This document shows, in pieces, positions 1 to 8,585 of a stretch of 64,000 nucleotides of DNA (position 1 is the stretch's first letter; each line of letters opens with the position of its first letter). The notes beneath the pieces were generated by a model. It worked only from the letters and a program-made list of their open reading frames with translations. It was not told the origin of the DNA and searched no databases. Source of the DNA: Zygnema cylindricum. Its lineage: Eukaryota; Streptophyta; Zygnematophyceae; Zygnematales; Zygnemataceae. A program made the position numbers and the translations under genes. The stretch is from NCBI GenBank assembly GCA_037447655.1, contig JBBHKE010000913.1, forward strand, positions 149,632 to 213,631. Reading direction: 5' to 3'.

Positions 1-128
1 CTCTGATTGATATCCACTGTAGTGGACTTGTTCCTAGTCTTTTCTCCTCTTATTTCTTCATTTATTCCTTTCAATGTTTCTCTCTCAGCTCCACTGAAGA
101 TTTTTTCTTTTCAATCTTATCCAAGCAG
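1..128 (+). CDS. MED12: MED12, partial internal exon (5' end outside window)
   Basis: The frame is open from the window edge to an AAGCAG|GTAAGA donor at 129 and ends in phase 0, which matches the phase-0 start of the next exon at 214. It reads LIDIHCSGLVPSLF near its start and ends SILSKQ. The reading is hydrophobic and free of stops over 42 codons. No ATG is present, as expected for an internal exon. I assign it to MED12 only from its position, phase and splice signal; I do not recognise this segment of the protein from memory. The upstream bulk of the gene lies left of the window. Confidence 0.6.
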
Positions 129-213
129 GTAAGAGTCGTCATGACATAAAAATTAGGGTTTGAATCCCTAGGAATCAAATCTGAAGGTTTTGATGGTCCG
201 GTTTCTTTTGCAG
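129..213 (+). other. MED12: MED12 intron, 85 nt
   Basis: A short GT-AG intron between GTAAGAGT and a pyrimidine-rich TTTCTTTTGCAG acceptor. Both flanking exons are in phase 0 here. Confidence 0.65.
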
Positions 214-1037
214 GTGAAATGGGTCCTGGAAGGAAATCAGATGTTGTTAGGACACAAATCTTTGAGACAACATTTGGAAAATTATGCCCTAACTCACAAA
301 TATTCTTTGAAGAAACCCATTGGACGTCTCTCAGGGTGGAGTCCTGCATGTGAACCAGCAAAATCTGAAGGTGTTTTTGGAGGACAAAAACAAAAAATGG
401 AGGAAAAAGTATCGTACGGGGAGGAGGGAGAGATCGTGATTGAAGAGGAGAGAATGGAAGGTAGAATGATGCTGGACGTAGGAAGGCTTAATGGAAAATT
501 GGGGGGAAGTGATTGCATTAATAATGAGGACGGTGGTAGTTTATACAAACTTGGTAATAAGGACTTCTCCGAAGAAGGGTGGGAGGATACAGGTTCTTTT
601 GAAAAAGGTGAAAAAAGTTATTTTATCGAAGCTTTCGCAACGGAAAAGGCTTTGGCCGAGCTTGTTCTCCCTTGTTTGGCTCGAAGCTCAGATGAGACAA
701 GAACTAGTTTTGCTTCGGAACTCGTAAAACAGTTAAAGCAATTGGAACAGAGTTTATCGGCTGTGAACCGATTTGGAGAGGTGGGAGGAGGAGGAGGAGG
801 AGGGCCGGGAAACCTGCCTTCGTCTCATGGAGATGGAATGGGAGTGAAAGGCATGGGAGGGAGGAAGGGAAGGAAAGGCTCGGAAAACCTCGGTGGCGGT
901 CCAGGAATGGGACGTAGGCCGGTGGGAGGGCTGGGAGAGAGAGAGAGTGGTGTCGCGTCACCAGCCGCCATACAGACTTCAATATGGCTGCGATTACAGT
1001 TTTTACTTCCACTTCTGCCTCTGATATACATGGGGAG
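214..1037 (+). CDS. MED12: MED12 exon: Mediator kinase-module subunit 12, C-terminal part
   Basis: This exon starts after TTTTGCAG with VKWVLEGNQMLLGHKS and ends in phase 2 at a GGGAG|GTGAGT donor. MED12 bridges the CDK8-cyclin C pair and MED13 to core Mediator in the nucleus and controls transcription. Recognition comes from the segments LAELVLPCLARSSDE, TSFASELVKQLKQLEQ and SIWLRLQFLLPLLPLI, which match the order and sense of the plant MED12 C-terminal region as I recall it. Between the conserved blocks lie an acidic, glycine-rich stretch (about residues 55-130 of the exon) and a poly-glycine run near residue 197, which look lineage-specific. The stop the frame meets just after 1037 is in the intron. 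Confidence 0.85.
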
Positions 1038-1500
1038 GTGAGTTCTGAAATATCGACAAGGCAAAATCAATCTAAAACCAACTTAAAAACAAACTTAATA
1101 ACTAAGTCTTAAAGAGAAAGAAGCCTTTACTTACTGTAGAGATTGCAGTTTTTACTTCCACTTCTGCCTCTGATATACATGGGGAGGTTAGCTGAGATAT
1201 TGATGAGTCAAAATCAATGTAAAACCAACATAAAAAACTTTAAAGAGAAAGAATCCTTTACTTACTGTAGAGTTAATGAAATCTGACTTTTTAGATATGG
1301 ACGAGTCAAAATCAACGTAAAACTAACTAAAAAATTAAGTCTTTAAAGAGAAAGTAGCCTTTACTTACTGTAGAGATGATGAAATCTGATTTTTTAGATA
1401 TGGACGAGTCAAAATCAACCTAAAACTAACATAAAAAGTTCAGTCTTTAAAGAGAAAGCAGCCTTTACTTCCTGTAGAGATGATGAAATCTGATTTTTTA
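992..1500 (+). repeat. Diverged tandem repeats spanning a MED12 exon end and intron
   Basis: The last 46 bases of the exon plus its donor region (992-1040) recur at 1141-1189 with few changes, offset 149 bp. The block TAAAGAGAAAG, a variable triplet, then CCTTTACTT and CTGTAGAG recurs about four times (near 1110, 1241, 1344 and 1447) at roughly 105-130 bp spacing. The duplicated exon tail keeps an AG|GTTAGC donor-like site in place of the true AG|GTGAGT. Confidence 0.85.
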
Positions 1501-2224
1501 AGTACTGAAACATGCAATATTGGCACCGTTGCAATAAGGAATTTTTGTGAATTAACGTTATCAGCTATTTTTTTGGCGAGGTTCGGGAGACAAAACTGAG
1601 AGAAAAGCCCGTTTCTTTAAGAGCTGAATAAGATGTGCTCATTGTATAGATGATGAGGAAAACAATACTGCGAAAGGTCACTAGTTTTGGTTTTACTCTC
1701 CATGTGAGATGCGGTTGACGTCTTCACAAAAAAAACTCTAATAAAACCCTAAAAAACTGTTAGGAGCAATTTCCCGGTGGGTGCAAGTAAAGGCACTGAG
1801 AGTCCCACTTTGTCTATCGTCTTTTGGTATCAAACTTTTTTCATATGTTTTTTTCCTCTCGCTTTCTCTTTCACTTTCCCTTCCATTTTTCCACCAAAAT
1901 GATGGAAAAAGCTGGTAATGGATCTGTTTTTTGTTTCACCCTCCTGTCCACTTTCCCTTTCGCTTTCCCTTCCATTTCCCTCCGATTTCCCCTTCCATTT
2001 CCCTTCCACTTCCCTGTCCACCTCTCCTTCCCTCGTCCCTTTCGCTTTTCCTTTCATTTTCCGGCAAATCAGGGATCATCATTGTCATTTTTTCTCCGCT
2101 CCACTTCCCCGTTCCTTTCCCACTGGAATGAATGAATGAAGAATTGAAATCATTTATTTAAAACCGTTTATTTAAAACAGTTTATTTAAAATCATTTATT
2201 TAAAACTGTTTATTTGCTCTCCAG
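1501..2224 (+). other. MED12: Rest of MED12 intron (pyrimidine tract and 14-bp repeat)
   Basis: Non-coding. 1824-2060 is a CCCTTTC-rich pyrimidine tract whose long open frames are low-complexity shadows. 2151-2215 is a 14-bp tandem repeat of the form TTTATTTAAAAC plus two variable bases, about 4.5 copies, running straight into the TTTGCTCTCCAG acceptor. Confidence 0.75.
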
Positions 2225-2750
2225 GGATCCCGGGAAAACCATGAGGTCCACTTTGGCCCATGTCCTCCTCCGACTTCTCGGGCACCGAGCTCTCCAGGAA
2301 CCCGCCGACCCTCCCTGTATCTCCCACCACCGTACTTCTGTCTCTTCAGTGACAAACAGTCACAAATCAGATCAAATCAAATCAAATCAGAATCAGCAAG
2401 CAGTAGGGCTGAGAGGAGGCGGCGGCGGCTCGTCAGCAACCTCAGGAAGTTTCTCGCCCTTCGGAGGGAGAGGAGAGGGAGGGAGAGGAGACGAAGGGAG
2501 AGCAGAGGGAGGGAGAGCAGAGGCAGGGAGAGGAGAGGGAGGATTCAGAGATAGTGTGGAGATGGGAGCGGCTGCGGCAGCGGCGGCCATGGCAGGAGAG
2601 GAACTTTTCGACCGACTCCTTTCGGTTCTTCATGCCCTGCTGAGTTCCTATTGGGCCGTCTGGTTGAGACCGAGACCGGGAAGTAAAGCGCAGGGGAAAC
2701 CGTTGAGAGAAGTTCCTCCTCTGGAAAGAGAAATCTGGGAAAAATTGCAG
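2225..2750 (+). CDS. MED12: MED12 exon: Mediator kinase-module subunit 12, C-terminal part
   Basis: It begins after CTCTCCAG; its first base completes the AG|G arginine codon from the previous exon and then reads DPGKTMRSTLAHVLLRLLG, a conserved MED12 block. A Ser/Gly/Arg-rich variable stretch follows (roughly residues 45-115), then EELFDRLLSVLHALLSSY, which I recognise from plant MED12, and the exon ends WEKLQ at AATTGCAG|GTATAT in phase 0. GGAGGGAGAGCAGAG repeats encode the variable stretch and probably vary in copy number. The length from GEELFDRLL to the end fits the family. Confidence 0.88.
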
Positions 2751-3145
2751 GTATATTATATACATCTGGATTGAGAGAGGGGAGGTGTGGGAGGAAGAGG
2801 GTGGGAGAAAGAGGGTGGGAGGGGAGAGTGGGAGGAAGAGGGTGGGAGGAAGAGGATGGGCGGGGGAGAGTGGGAGAAAGGGAGTGGGAAGAGACAGAGA
2901 GGGAGAATGGGGAGGGAGAAGTTTTGGTTTTGAGTTTGAAACTAGAAGGGAGAGTAATGAATAAATGAGTTGTCGGTTACAAAATTTTTTGCAGTAAAAA
3001 CGGTGAAAACTGCAAAACATTGCAATTTGTACGGAACAACCGCTGACAATTATTATCATTATTATTGTTGTTATTATTATTTTTTTTTGTTTGAATGATT
3101 TTCAAAAAAAAAAAAAAATCTGTGCCCTCTACTTTTTTTTTACAG
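2751..3145 (+). other. MED12: MED12 intron with purine minisatellite
   Basis: A GT-AG intron. 2770-2930 is a G/A-only minisatellite built on GGGAGGAAGAGGGTGGGA and close variants, followed by AT-rich sequence with T and A homopolymers (3080-3140) leading to the TTTTTTTTTACAG acceptor. Confidence 0.8.
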
Positions 3146-3634
3146 GGGGAGCTCGATCGAATGCAACTCGAGGAACCGTATCACTCTCGATTACAAGCTT
3201 CTCTCCCTTGTTATCCCTCTCCTCCGCCTCTTACCATATCAGCTGCTATCCCTGCCCTCCCTCCTACAGCCTCTGCCTTGGTTGTCCCTCCCGTTACAAA
3301 CCACGTTGGAGTCATCTCTGATGGGTCCTTAGGTCAAAGGGGAGGAGAGAGAGGAGGGGAGAGAAGGACATCCTCAGTTTCTGGTTCACTCCCCCCTTTC
3401 TCCTCTCAAGGAGGGAGGAGTCCCTCGAATTCCTCCCTCGACCAGGAAGTGGAGCTCGACCCCTGGATGTTATTGGAGGAAGGGAGTGGGGGAGGGGGAG
3501 GGGGAGGAGGAGGAGGGAGTGCGAGTTTGGGGGTGGACGGAGGGCTACAGAAAGCTACGACTTGGTTGAAAGGAGCCGTTAGGGTTCGACGGACCGGATT
3601 GACTTACGCGAGTTTCGCCGAAGATGAATTTTAG
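3146..3634 (+). CDS. MED12: MED12 last exon, C-terminus
   Basis: It starts GELDRMQLEEPYHSRLQ in phase 0, continuing LQ from the previous exon; this junction block is conserved in plant MED12. A proline-rich linker follows, then ELDPWMLLEEGSG, a poly-glycine run, and the terminal block ATTWLKGAVRVRRTGLTY before TAG at 3632. The WLKGAVRVRR block just before the stop is the hallmark C-terminus of plant MED12. The poly-Gly and poly-Ser inserts are longer than I recall for angiosperms. Confidence 0.9.
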   Translation, partial: GELDRMQLEEPYHSRLQASLPCYPSPPPLTISAAIPALPPTASALVVPPVTNHVGVISDGSLGQRGGERGGERRTSSVSGSLPPFSSQGGRSPSNSSLDQEVELDPWMLLEEGSGGGGGGGGGGSASLGVDGGLQKATTWLKGAVRVRRTGLTYASFAEDEF

Positions 3635-4420
3635 GGTTTTGTACAAAGATATATATTTTTTCTCTTTTTTCTTCTTTTTTCCTTTTTTTTTTTGTCATCT
3701 TGGGAGTAATAAATTCTCGAAATTATTTCGAGAATAGGCATTCCTCCGCCTTTTTGAAATTTGTGGGTTTTGTCCTTGATCTCGTTTCACTCTCGCAGTG
3801 CACAAATTATTAATCCGATGCATAATTTTTAAGAATTTCTTAGGGTTGATTTTAGATTTTTTAGGGTTTTTTAGAGTTTTTTGAATGGCAAAGTCTTCAG
3901 GCAAGAGAGAGCCTTACGAGGGACTCCTGAACTTTTTTTTTCTCTTTTTCCTTTTTTTTTTTCTTTTTTTAGCGTTCTCGAGGAACACCAGTTGCTCCAA
4001 AAAGGAGAGAATCCTTTCATGCATTATTACAAAATTTCATTCATTAGAGGCGTCTATTCTTTCTAAGGCTTTTACAACAGGGGAAAAGGAAGGAAAAGGG
4101 AGAAAAGAAAAGAAGAAAAGGAAAAGTTTTACGGCTCATGTGATCAGTTTGTATAGTTTTTTTGTTTCTTTTTTTTATTTCGTTTACAGGCCTGTCCTCA
4201 CGTTTACGGAGATCAATACATGGATGAGAAGAGTTCCTCGTCATATAGTGGAGACGGTCAAAATAGTCGATTAGTCCATGTGGCATTAATAGCAGTTTGG
4301 ATTTTTCTCTATGATCTTTTTTTTAATCGTTTTACCTTTGCCCCGGATTTAATGTTGATTTTGGACCTTTTGGAGAGATGTATAATGTGGTAAATATTTT
4401 AGAGTGTGTGTCGTGCACAC
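3635..4420 (+). other. 3' flank of MED12, with one exon-like open frame
   Basis: AT-rich with T homopolymers, probably 3'UTR and downstream DNA. One feature stands out: after TTTCGTTTACAG at 4189 a frame of 67 codons is open from 4190 to TAA at 4393. It begins ACPHVYGDQYMDEKSS and holds a hydrophobic stretch HVALIAVWIFLYDLFF. I do not recognise it. It could be an exon of a small unannotated gene or chance. No convincing partner exon with a donor was found upstream, although an ATG at 3885 starts MAKSSGKREPYEGLL before running into a homopolymer. Confidence 0.35.
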
Positions 4421-4613
4421 AGTACTTCTGCGTAATATGGTTTTTAGGTTTTTTTTTTGTTTGTTTTTTCGGTTTTGGAGTTTTCGGGAATAGCGTTTAA
4501 TCATTTGTTCTAACTTTTCTAACACCCTCGAGCTTCTGTTAAAACGAATAAACTATAAAGTAATAAACGAAAAACACAAAAAAAGAGAAAAAAAAAACGG
4601 AAATACGAAACGA

Positions 4614-4700
4614 AACGTGAGGGTACGTGATGGTACGTAAATAGTTCCGTACACATATACGACCGAACGAAAGCATCACTACAGCGCGCAAAGATGCTAC
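4614..4700 (+). repeat. Direct repeat, left copy (partner 7148-7235)
   Basis: TGAGGGTACGT, then AAATAGTTCCGTACACAT and ACGACCG, recur at 7148-7235 in the same orientation with scattered changes. The two copies bracket the DNA-transposon cluster. They may be remnants of one older mobile element; the family is unknown. Confidence 0.55.
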
Positions 4701-4704
4701 AGTA

Positions 4705-4750
4705 CACCGTGAATCGCTATTAGTGTTAACACTAATAACGATTCACGGTG
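4705..4750. mobile_element. 46-bp palindrome made of two MITE terminal repeats
   Basis: CACCGTGAATCGCTATTAG followed by TGTTAACA and the inverted copy CTAATAACGATTCACGGTG, with one mismatched pair. The arms match the termini of the larger elements at 6237-6775 and 6914-7112, so this looks like a MITE reduced to its terminal inverted repeats. TA precedes it; GTA follows. Confidence 0.7.
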
Positions 4751-4768
4751 GTACTGTACTTTGCCTTA

Positions 4769-5532
4769 GGGGGCGTCTCCATGTGCCCAAGTAAGGGTTT
4801 TTTTCTGTCGCTTTCCTGTAAAACTTAGAGCTGTACCACATAAGTTTTAACCGTACAAAAAAATAGAGAAAATGAGAAGTATATTTTGCGTCATCATCGA
4901 ATTTAAGATGTACTGCATGTTGTCGTTTTGTGTTCTTCAACCCACGGCCACGCCAAAAAACGTCTTCTTCAAACTTTTTTTTAAAACACAGGGAAGATGT
5001 GTTTTAAAACAAAGAATTTTCGAAAAACAAATAGAAACAAGTAGTCTCATGTGTAAAACATTTTCAAGAAATTTCAAAAGAATTCAAGCGACGACGAAAA
5101 GTGCACGATCCGCGCGTTCAGGTACGACAAAGCAAACTACACAATTTGTTTGGTTTTGTCCGTTTGCGCCTGGTACGGATTTTATTTTGCTAGGGGTCTC
5201 AAGATCCGATGCCATTTCACGTCGAGCGGACAAGAGACGCAAAGGCAAAGTGCATCTTCTTCAACCGTGAAACGGCACAGGCTGGATGGCGGTACGTCTA
5301 CAATGTCACAAAAAGTCATGCGACGTCACACGCAGTTCCAAAAAATAACGTGCGTCATCACAGATTGTACACTGTCGACAACCGTCACGGGCATTGTCGA
5401 CGTATACAATCGTCACGCCCTTAAGTGACAACTTCGTTTGGTACACATAGGGACACCCGAAATCCGGGTCCGCCGGATCTACGCTAAATACAAAGTAAAT
5501 TCTCTAAGTTTCAAGTACATGGAGACGCACCC
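4769..5532. mobile_element. PIF/Harbinger-like MITE, 764 bp
   Basis: Ends are GGGGGCGTCTCCATG and, inverted, GGGTGCGTCTCCATG, flanked on both sides by TTA (4766-4768 and 5533-5535). A 3-bp TTA duplication with G-rich termini is the signature of Tourist-like MITEs mobilised by PIF/Harbinger transposases. Reading frames inside (for example 4872-5270) resemble nothing I know and I treat them as non-coding. Confidence 0.65.
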
Positions 5533-5535
5533 TTA

Positions 5536-6234
5536 GATGTAGAAGATGACAACGAGGGGAAAACGTGACAAAACTGCCGCGCACAGGTTACTTGGAGACC
5601 ATTCTAAAGAAACGTTTCATGGCATTCATGCAAAATATTGCGAGATATTCATTCGAAAAATTGCCAAAATGTGAGTATTTCAAAGCGGCCAATCAGAAAG
5701 CGTGTCCGTACTGATAGTACCGTACTATAGTACGCATAGTGATCGATATTCCACCGAATCAATAATCCGGCGGTGTTAGCACTACCAAAAAACCCGCAAA
5801 AGACAATCGTGCTGTTGTTCTGTTTTGGTACGTCATCGTGTTCCATAAATTGTACTATGTGTAAAACTAGCCGTAGAATTTAAATAATCGAACGGCTTAC
5901 GCGGCGCCTCACGTTCTGTGACACTGCGTATTGTCACGGTGCGATTCCCACCGCCAGATCTTTCCGGAAGCCCGCGAATAATGACACGTTTCCACTGGAA
6001 ACCGTCGGAGGACAAATGCTTCCCATTCGTGACGTCCGCTGACCTCCATGTGTACGGTCAGTGATGACCGTTAATGACGTGGACATTCTTCGAAATCGGG
6101 GATCAACCGCTACAGCCCGATCTAACCGTATCTGAGCATACATAGCCACGTGTCGATCTTGGGTGAGGAGTACACAAGAATCCTTGTGGAGACGTCCGTT
6201 GACTTTCCCGTGTGGAAATACAGGTCCAGTACAG
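5536..6234. other. Unassigned intergenic DNA between MITEs
   Basis: CpG- and GTAC-rich sequence, probably more eroded DNA-transposon material. I see no supported gene. Confidence 0.5.
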
Positions 6235-6236
6235 TA

Positions 6237-6775
6237 CACCGCGCATCGTTATTAGTGTCAAAGTTTAAATAGTGTGTAAGTAAATATACCGTCATTGACG
6301 CTAATTAAGAATTTGAAAATTAAAAAAAAATAGGTTTATTCTAATTTCAGTTTTCACGCTAATTTGGAACAGCAAAAATGGAAAATTTTCTGTACGATTA
6401 TATACATTATTATATGTATCCGTACAAAATATAAAAAATCGTACACCGTAGTGAAATTTAAATATCCGTACATGTCAGACTTATTTACATGTCAGACCAA
6501 TCCCGTTTTTTTAGCGCACGTTCCTATGCGAACGCGTCCGATTTAATTCATTTTTTGTAAAATTTTCAACTAAAAAGGTACATTTATGTACGGTCTGACA
6601 TCGACCATACACCACACTATTTACATATTAATGTACTTTCGTTCTGTACGCTAATTTGTAGGGAACCTCAATTAACGTCAAGGAAAATATAAAATCACGT
6701 ATACTATTTTTGGAAAAAAATCAAAATTTTAAGAACCCAAATTAGTGATCGTGACACTAATAACGATGCGCGGTG
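6237..6775. mobile_element. MITE with 24-bp perfect TIRs and TA target duplication, 539 bp
   Basis: Left end CACCGCGCATCGTTATTAG (6237 on) and right end ending CGATGCGCGGTG are perfect 24-bp inverted repeats. TA flanks both sides (6235-6236, 6776-6777), as in Tc1/mariner-type insertion. The interior is AT-rich and non-coding. Confidence 0.8.
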
Positions 6776-6913
6776 TACTTACATGTAACTCTAAATCTAG
6801 TCCATGTTGAAGCTAACACATGGAAATTTCAAATTTGACTGTCCTCCCCGCCAAAAAAAACGGTAGTACGGTCACGTTGCCGTACGGTTGGATGTCCTTA
6901 GTTCCTTACACTA

Positions 6914-7112
6914 CACCTTGAATCGTTATCAGCGAATAGAAATTATTAGTGTAAATAAAAAATTAGCGTCATTAATTCTAATTTAGTGCCAGAAAACGTG
7001 GCGCTTTATGGTCCACTTCCTTAAATAGTGTAATTTATTATATTTAAGGTATCAATGTCAAAATTTTGGGGTGCTGATATAGCGTACATAAGGCTAATAA
7101 CGATTCACGGTG
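6914..7112. mobile_element. Short MITE of the same family, 199 bp
   Basis: Left CACCTTGAATCGTTATCAG and right CTAATAACGATTCACGGTG are imperfect inverted repeats with TA on both sides (6912-6913, 7113-7114). It is a diverged deletion derivative of the CACCG family. Confidence 0.7.
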
Positions 7113-7147
7113 TAGCATGACCGTACTTTTGCGTCTCAGTGAACAAA

Positions 7148-7235
7148 CATGAGGGTACGTAAATGTTTCCGTACACATGTACGACCGTACCAAAACATGA
7201 CCACGCCACGAAGAGGCTGTAGTAAAGGAAGGCCA
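7148..7235 (+). repeat. Direct repeat, right copy (partner 4614-4700)
   Basis: Shares the TACGTAAAT...TTCCGTACACAT...ACGACCG pattern with the left copy, without the internal 10-bp GATGGTACGT insertion. Confidence 0.55.
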
Positions 7236-7370
7236 AAATTCTGAAATAGTAAAATACGCACTCACTGTTGGATTGGCACGTGAAGCCGGTCCAATACGGG
7301 GTAGAATATGGAAATATCCATACTCGAGCCGCCCGTAATAAATCGGTACGGACCCGCCAGTCTCAACATC

Positions 7371-7442
7371 GAGCTGGTGGCACAGTGGTAGTGCGTTCGC
7401 AGCTGAAGCGAAAGGTCCCAGGTTCGAACCCTGGCCGGCTCA
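7371..7442 (+). tRNA. tRNA-like Pol III unit in TRIM LTR 1
   Basis: A full cloverleaf can be drawn. Acceptor GAGCTGG/CCGGCTC has one G-U pair; D stem GCAC/GTGC has loop AGTGGTA; anticodon stem TTCGC/GCGAA has loop AGCTGAA; variable AGGTC; T stem CCAGG/CCTGG has loop TTCGAAC; A at position 73. A-box-like TGGCACAGTGG and B box GGTTCGAACCC are present and TTTT follows at 7444-7447, a Pol III terminator. The triplet in anticodon position is CTG, but loop position 33 is G instead of the universal U, so decoding is doubtful. The sequence supports Pol III transcription more than translation use. Confidence 0.7.
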
Positions 7443-7656
7443 ATTTTCCCAAGTATGGGACATGCCGAATCCCGGATTTCTAGGAAATCTAACATGGTAT
7501 CGGAGCCAGCGGGATTGCGGATGGTTTGACCGGCTTTCCCGTGAGGGGGGGTGTTGGATTGGCACGTGAAGCCGGTCCAATACGGGGTAGAATATGGAAA
7601 TATCCATACACGAGCCGCCCGTAATAAATGGGTACGGACCCGCCAGTCTCAACATC

Positions 7657-7728
7657 GAGCTGGTGGCACAGTGGTAGTGCGTTCGCAGCTGAAGTGAAAG
7701 GTCCCAGGTTCGAACCCTGGCCGGCTCA
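7657..7728 (+). tRNA. tRNA-like Pol III unit in TRIM LTR 2
   Basis: Same fold as LTR 1 with one change in the anticodon stem (GTGAA instead of GCGAA), which keeps pairing as G-U. The A box, B box and downstream TTTT are intact. Confidence 0.68.
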
Positions 7729-7942
7729 ATTTTCCCAAGTGTGGGACATGCCGAATCCCGGATTTCTAGGAAATCTAACATGGTATCGGAGCCAGCGGGA
7801 TTGCGGATGGTTTGACCGGCTTTCCCGTGAGGGGGGGTGTTGGATTGGCACGTGAAGCCGGTCCAATACGGGGTAGAATATGGAAATATCCATACACGAG
7901 CCGCCCGTAATAAATGGGTACGGACCCGCCAGTCTCAACATC

Positions 7943-8014
7943 GAGCTGGTGGCACAGTGGTAGTGCGTTCGCAGCTGAAGTGAAAGGTCCCAGGTTCGAA
8001 CCCTGGCCGGCTCA
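7943..8014 (+). tRNA. tRNA-like Pol III unit in TRIM LTR 3
   Basis: Identical to the LTR 2 copy as far as I can read. Confidence 0.68.
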
Positions 8015-8228
8015 ATTTTCCCAAGTGTGGGACATGCCGAATCCCGGATTTCTAGGAAATCTAACATGGTATCGGAGCCAGCGGGATTGCGGATGGTTTG
8101 ACCGGCTTTCCCGTGAGGGGGGGTGTTGGATTGGCACGTGAAGCCGGTCCAATACGGGGTAGAATATGGAAATATCCATACTCGAGCCGCCCGTAATAAA
8201 TGGGTACGGACCCGCCAGTCTCAACATC

Positions 8229-8300
8229 GAGCTGGTGGCACAGTGGTAGTGCGTTCGCAGCTGAAGCGAAAGGTCCCAGGTTCGAACCCTGGCCGGCTCA
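8229..8300 (+). tRNA. tRNA-like Pol III unit in TRIM LTR 4
   Basis: Carries the GCGAA form of the anticodon stem, as in LTR 1. All promoter boxes and the T run are present. Confidence 0.7.
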
Positions 8301-8352
8301 ATTTTCCCAAGTATGGGACATGCCGAATCCCGGATTTCTAGGAAATCTAACA

Positions 8353-8409
8353 TGGTATCAGAGCCAGCGGGATTGCGGATGGTTTGACCGGCTTTCCCGT
8401 GAGGGGGGG
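8353..8409 (+). other. TRIM internal domain 4 with intact primer binding site and polypurine tract
   Basis: Begins TGGTATCAGAGCCAG, a perfect 15-base match to the complement of plant initiator tRNA-Met as I know it. The other three internal domains (7495, 7781, 8067) have G instead of A at the eighth base. It ends GTGAGGGGGGG. Nothing codes in the 57 bp. Confidence 0.85.
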
Positions 8410-8514
8410 TGTTGGATTGGCACGTGAAGCCGGTCCAATACGGGGTAGAATATGGAAATATCCATACTCGAGCCGCCCGTAATAAATCGGTACGGACCCG
8501 CCAGTCTCAACATC

Positions 8515-8585
8515 GAGCTGGTGGCACAGTGGTAGTGCGTTCCCAGCTGAGTGAAAGGTCCCAGGTTCGAACCCTGGCCGGCTCA
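8515..8585 (+). tRNA. tRNA-like unit in TRIM LTR 5, decayed
   Basis: 71 nt. The anticodon arm reads TTCCC AGCTGA GTGAA, with a substitution and a one-base loss that break the stem. The A box, B box and T arm are intact, so transcription could persist although the fold is damaged. Confidence 0.55.

Noticed and set aside
2393-3059. 205-codon minus-strand frame opposite MED12
   Set aside because: Antisense shadow of a coding exon and a purine minisatellite.
4872-5428. 132-codon and 92-codon plus-strand frames
   Set aside because: Inside a MITE with clear ends and TSD; no recognisable motif.
7371-7442. Calling the LTR unit a functional tRNA-Gln(CTG)
   Set aside because: Position 33 is G, not U, and the unit is embedded in a retroelement; only Pol III competence is supported.
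7440-8353. Identical 113-codon minus-strand and 75-codon plus-strand frames in the array
   Set aside because: They run across LTR, primer site and tRNA unit; they repeat only because the DNA repeats.
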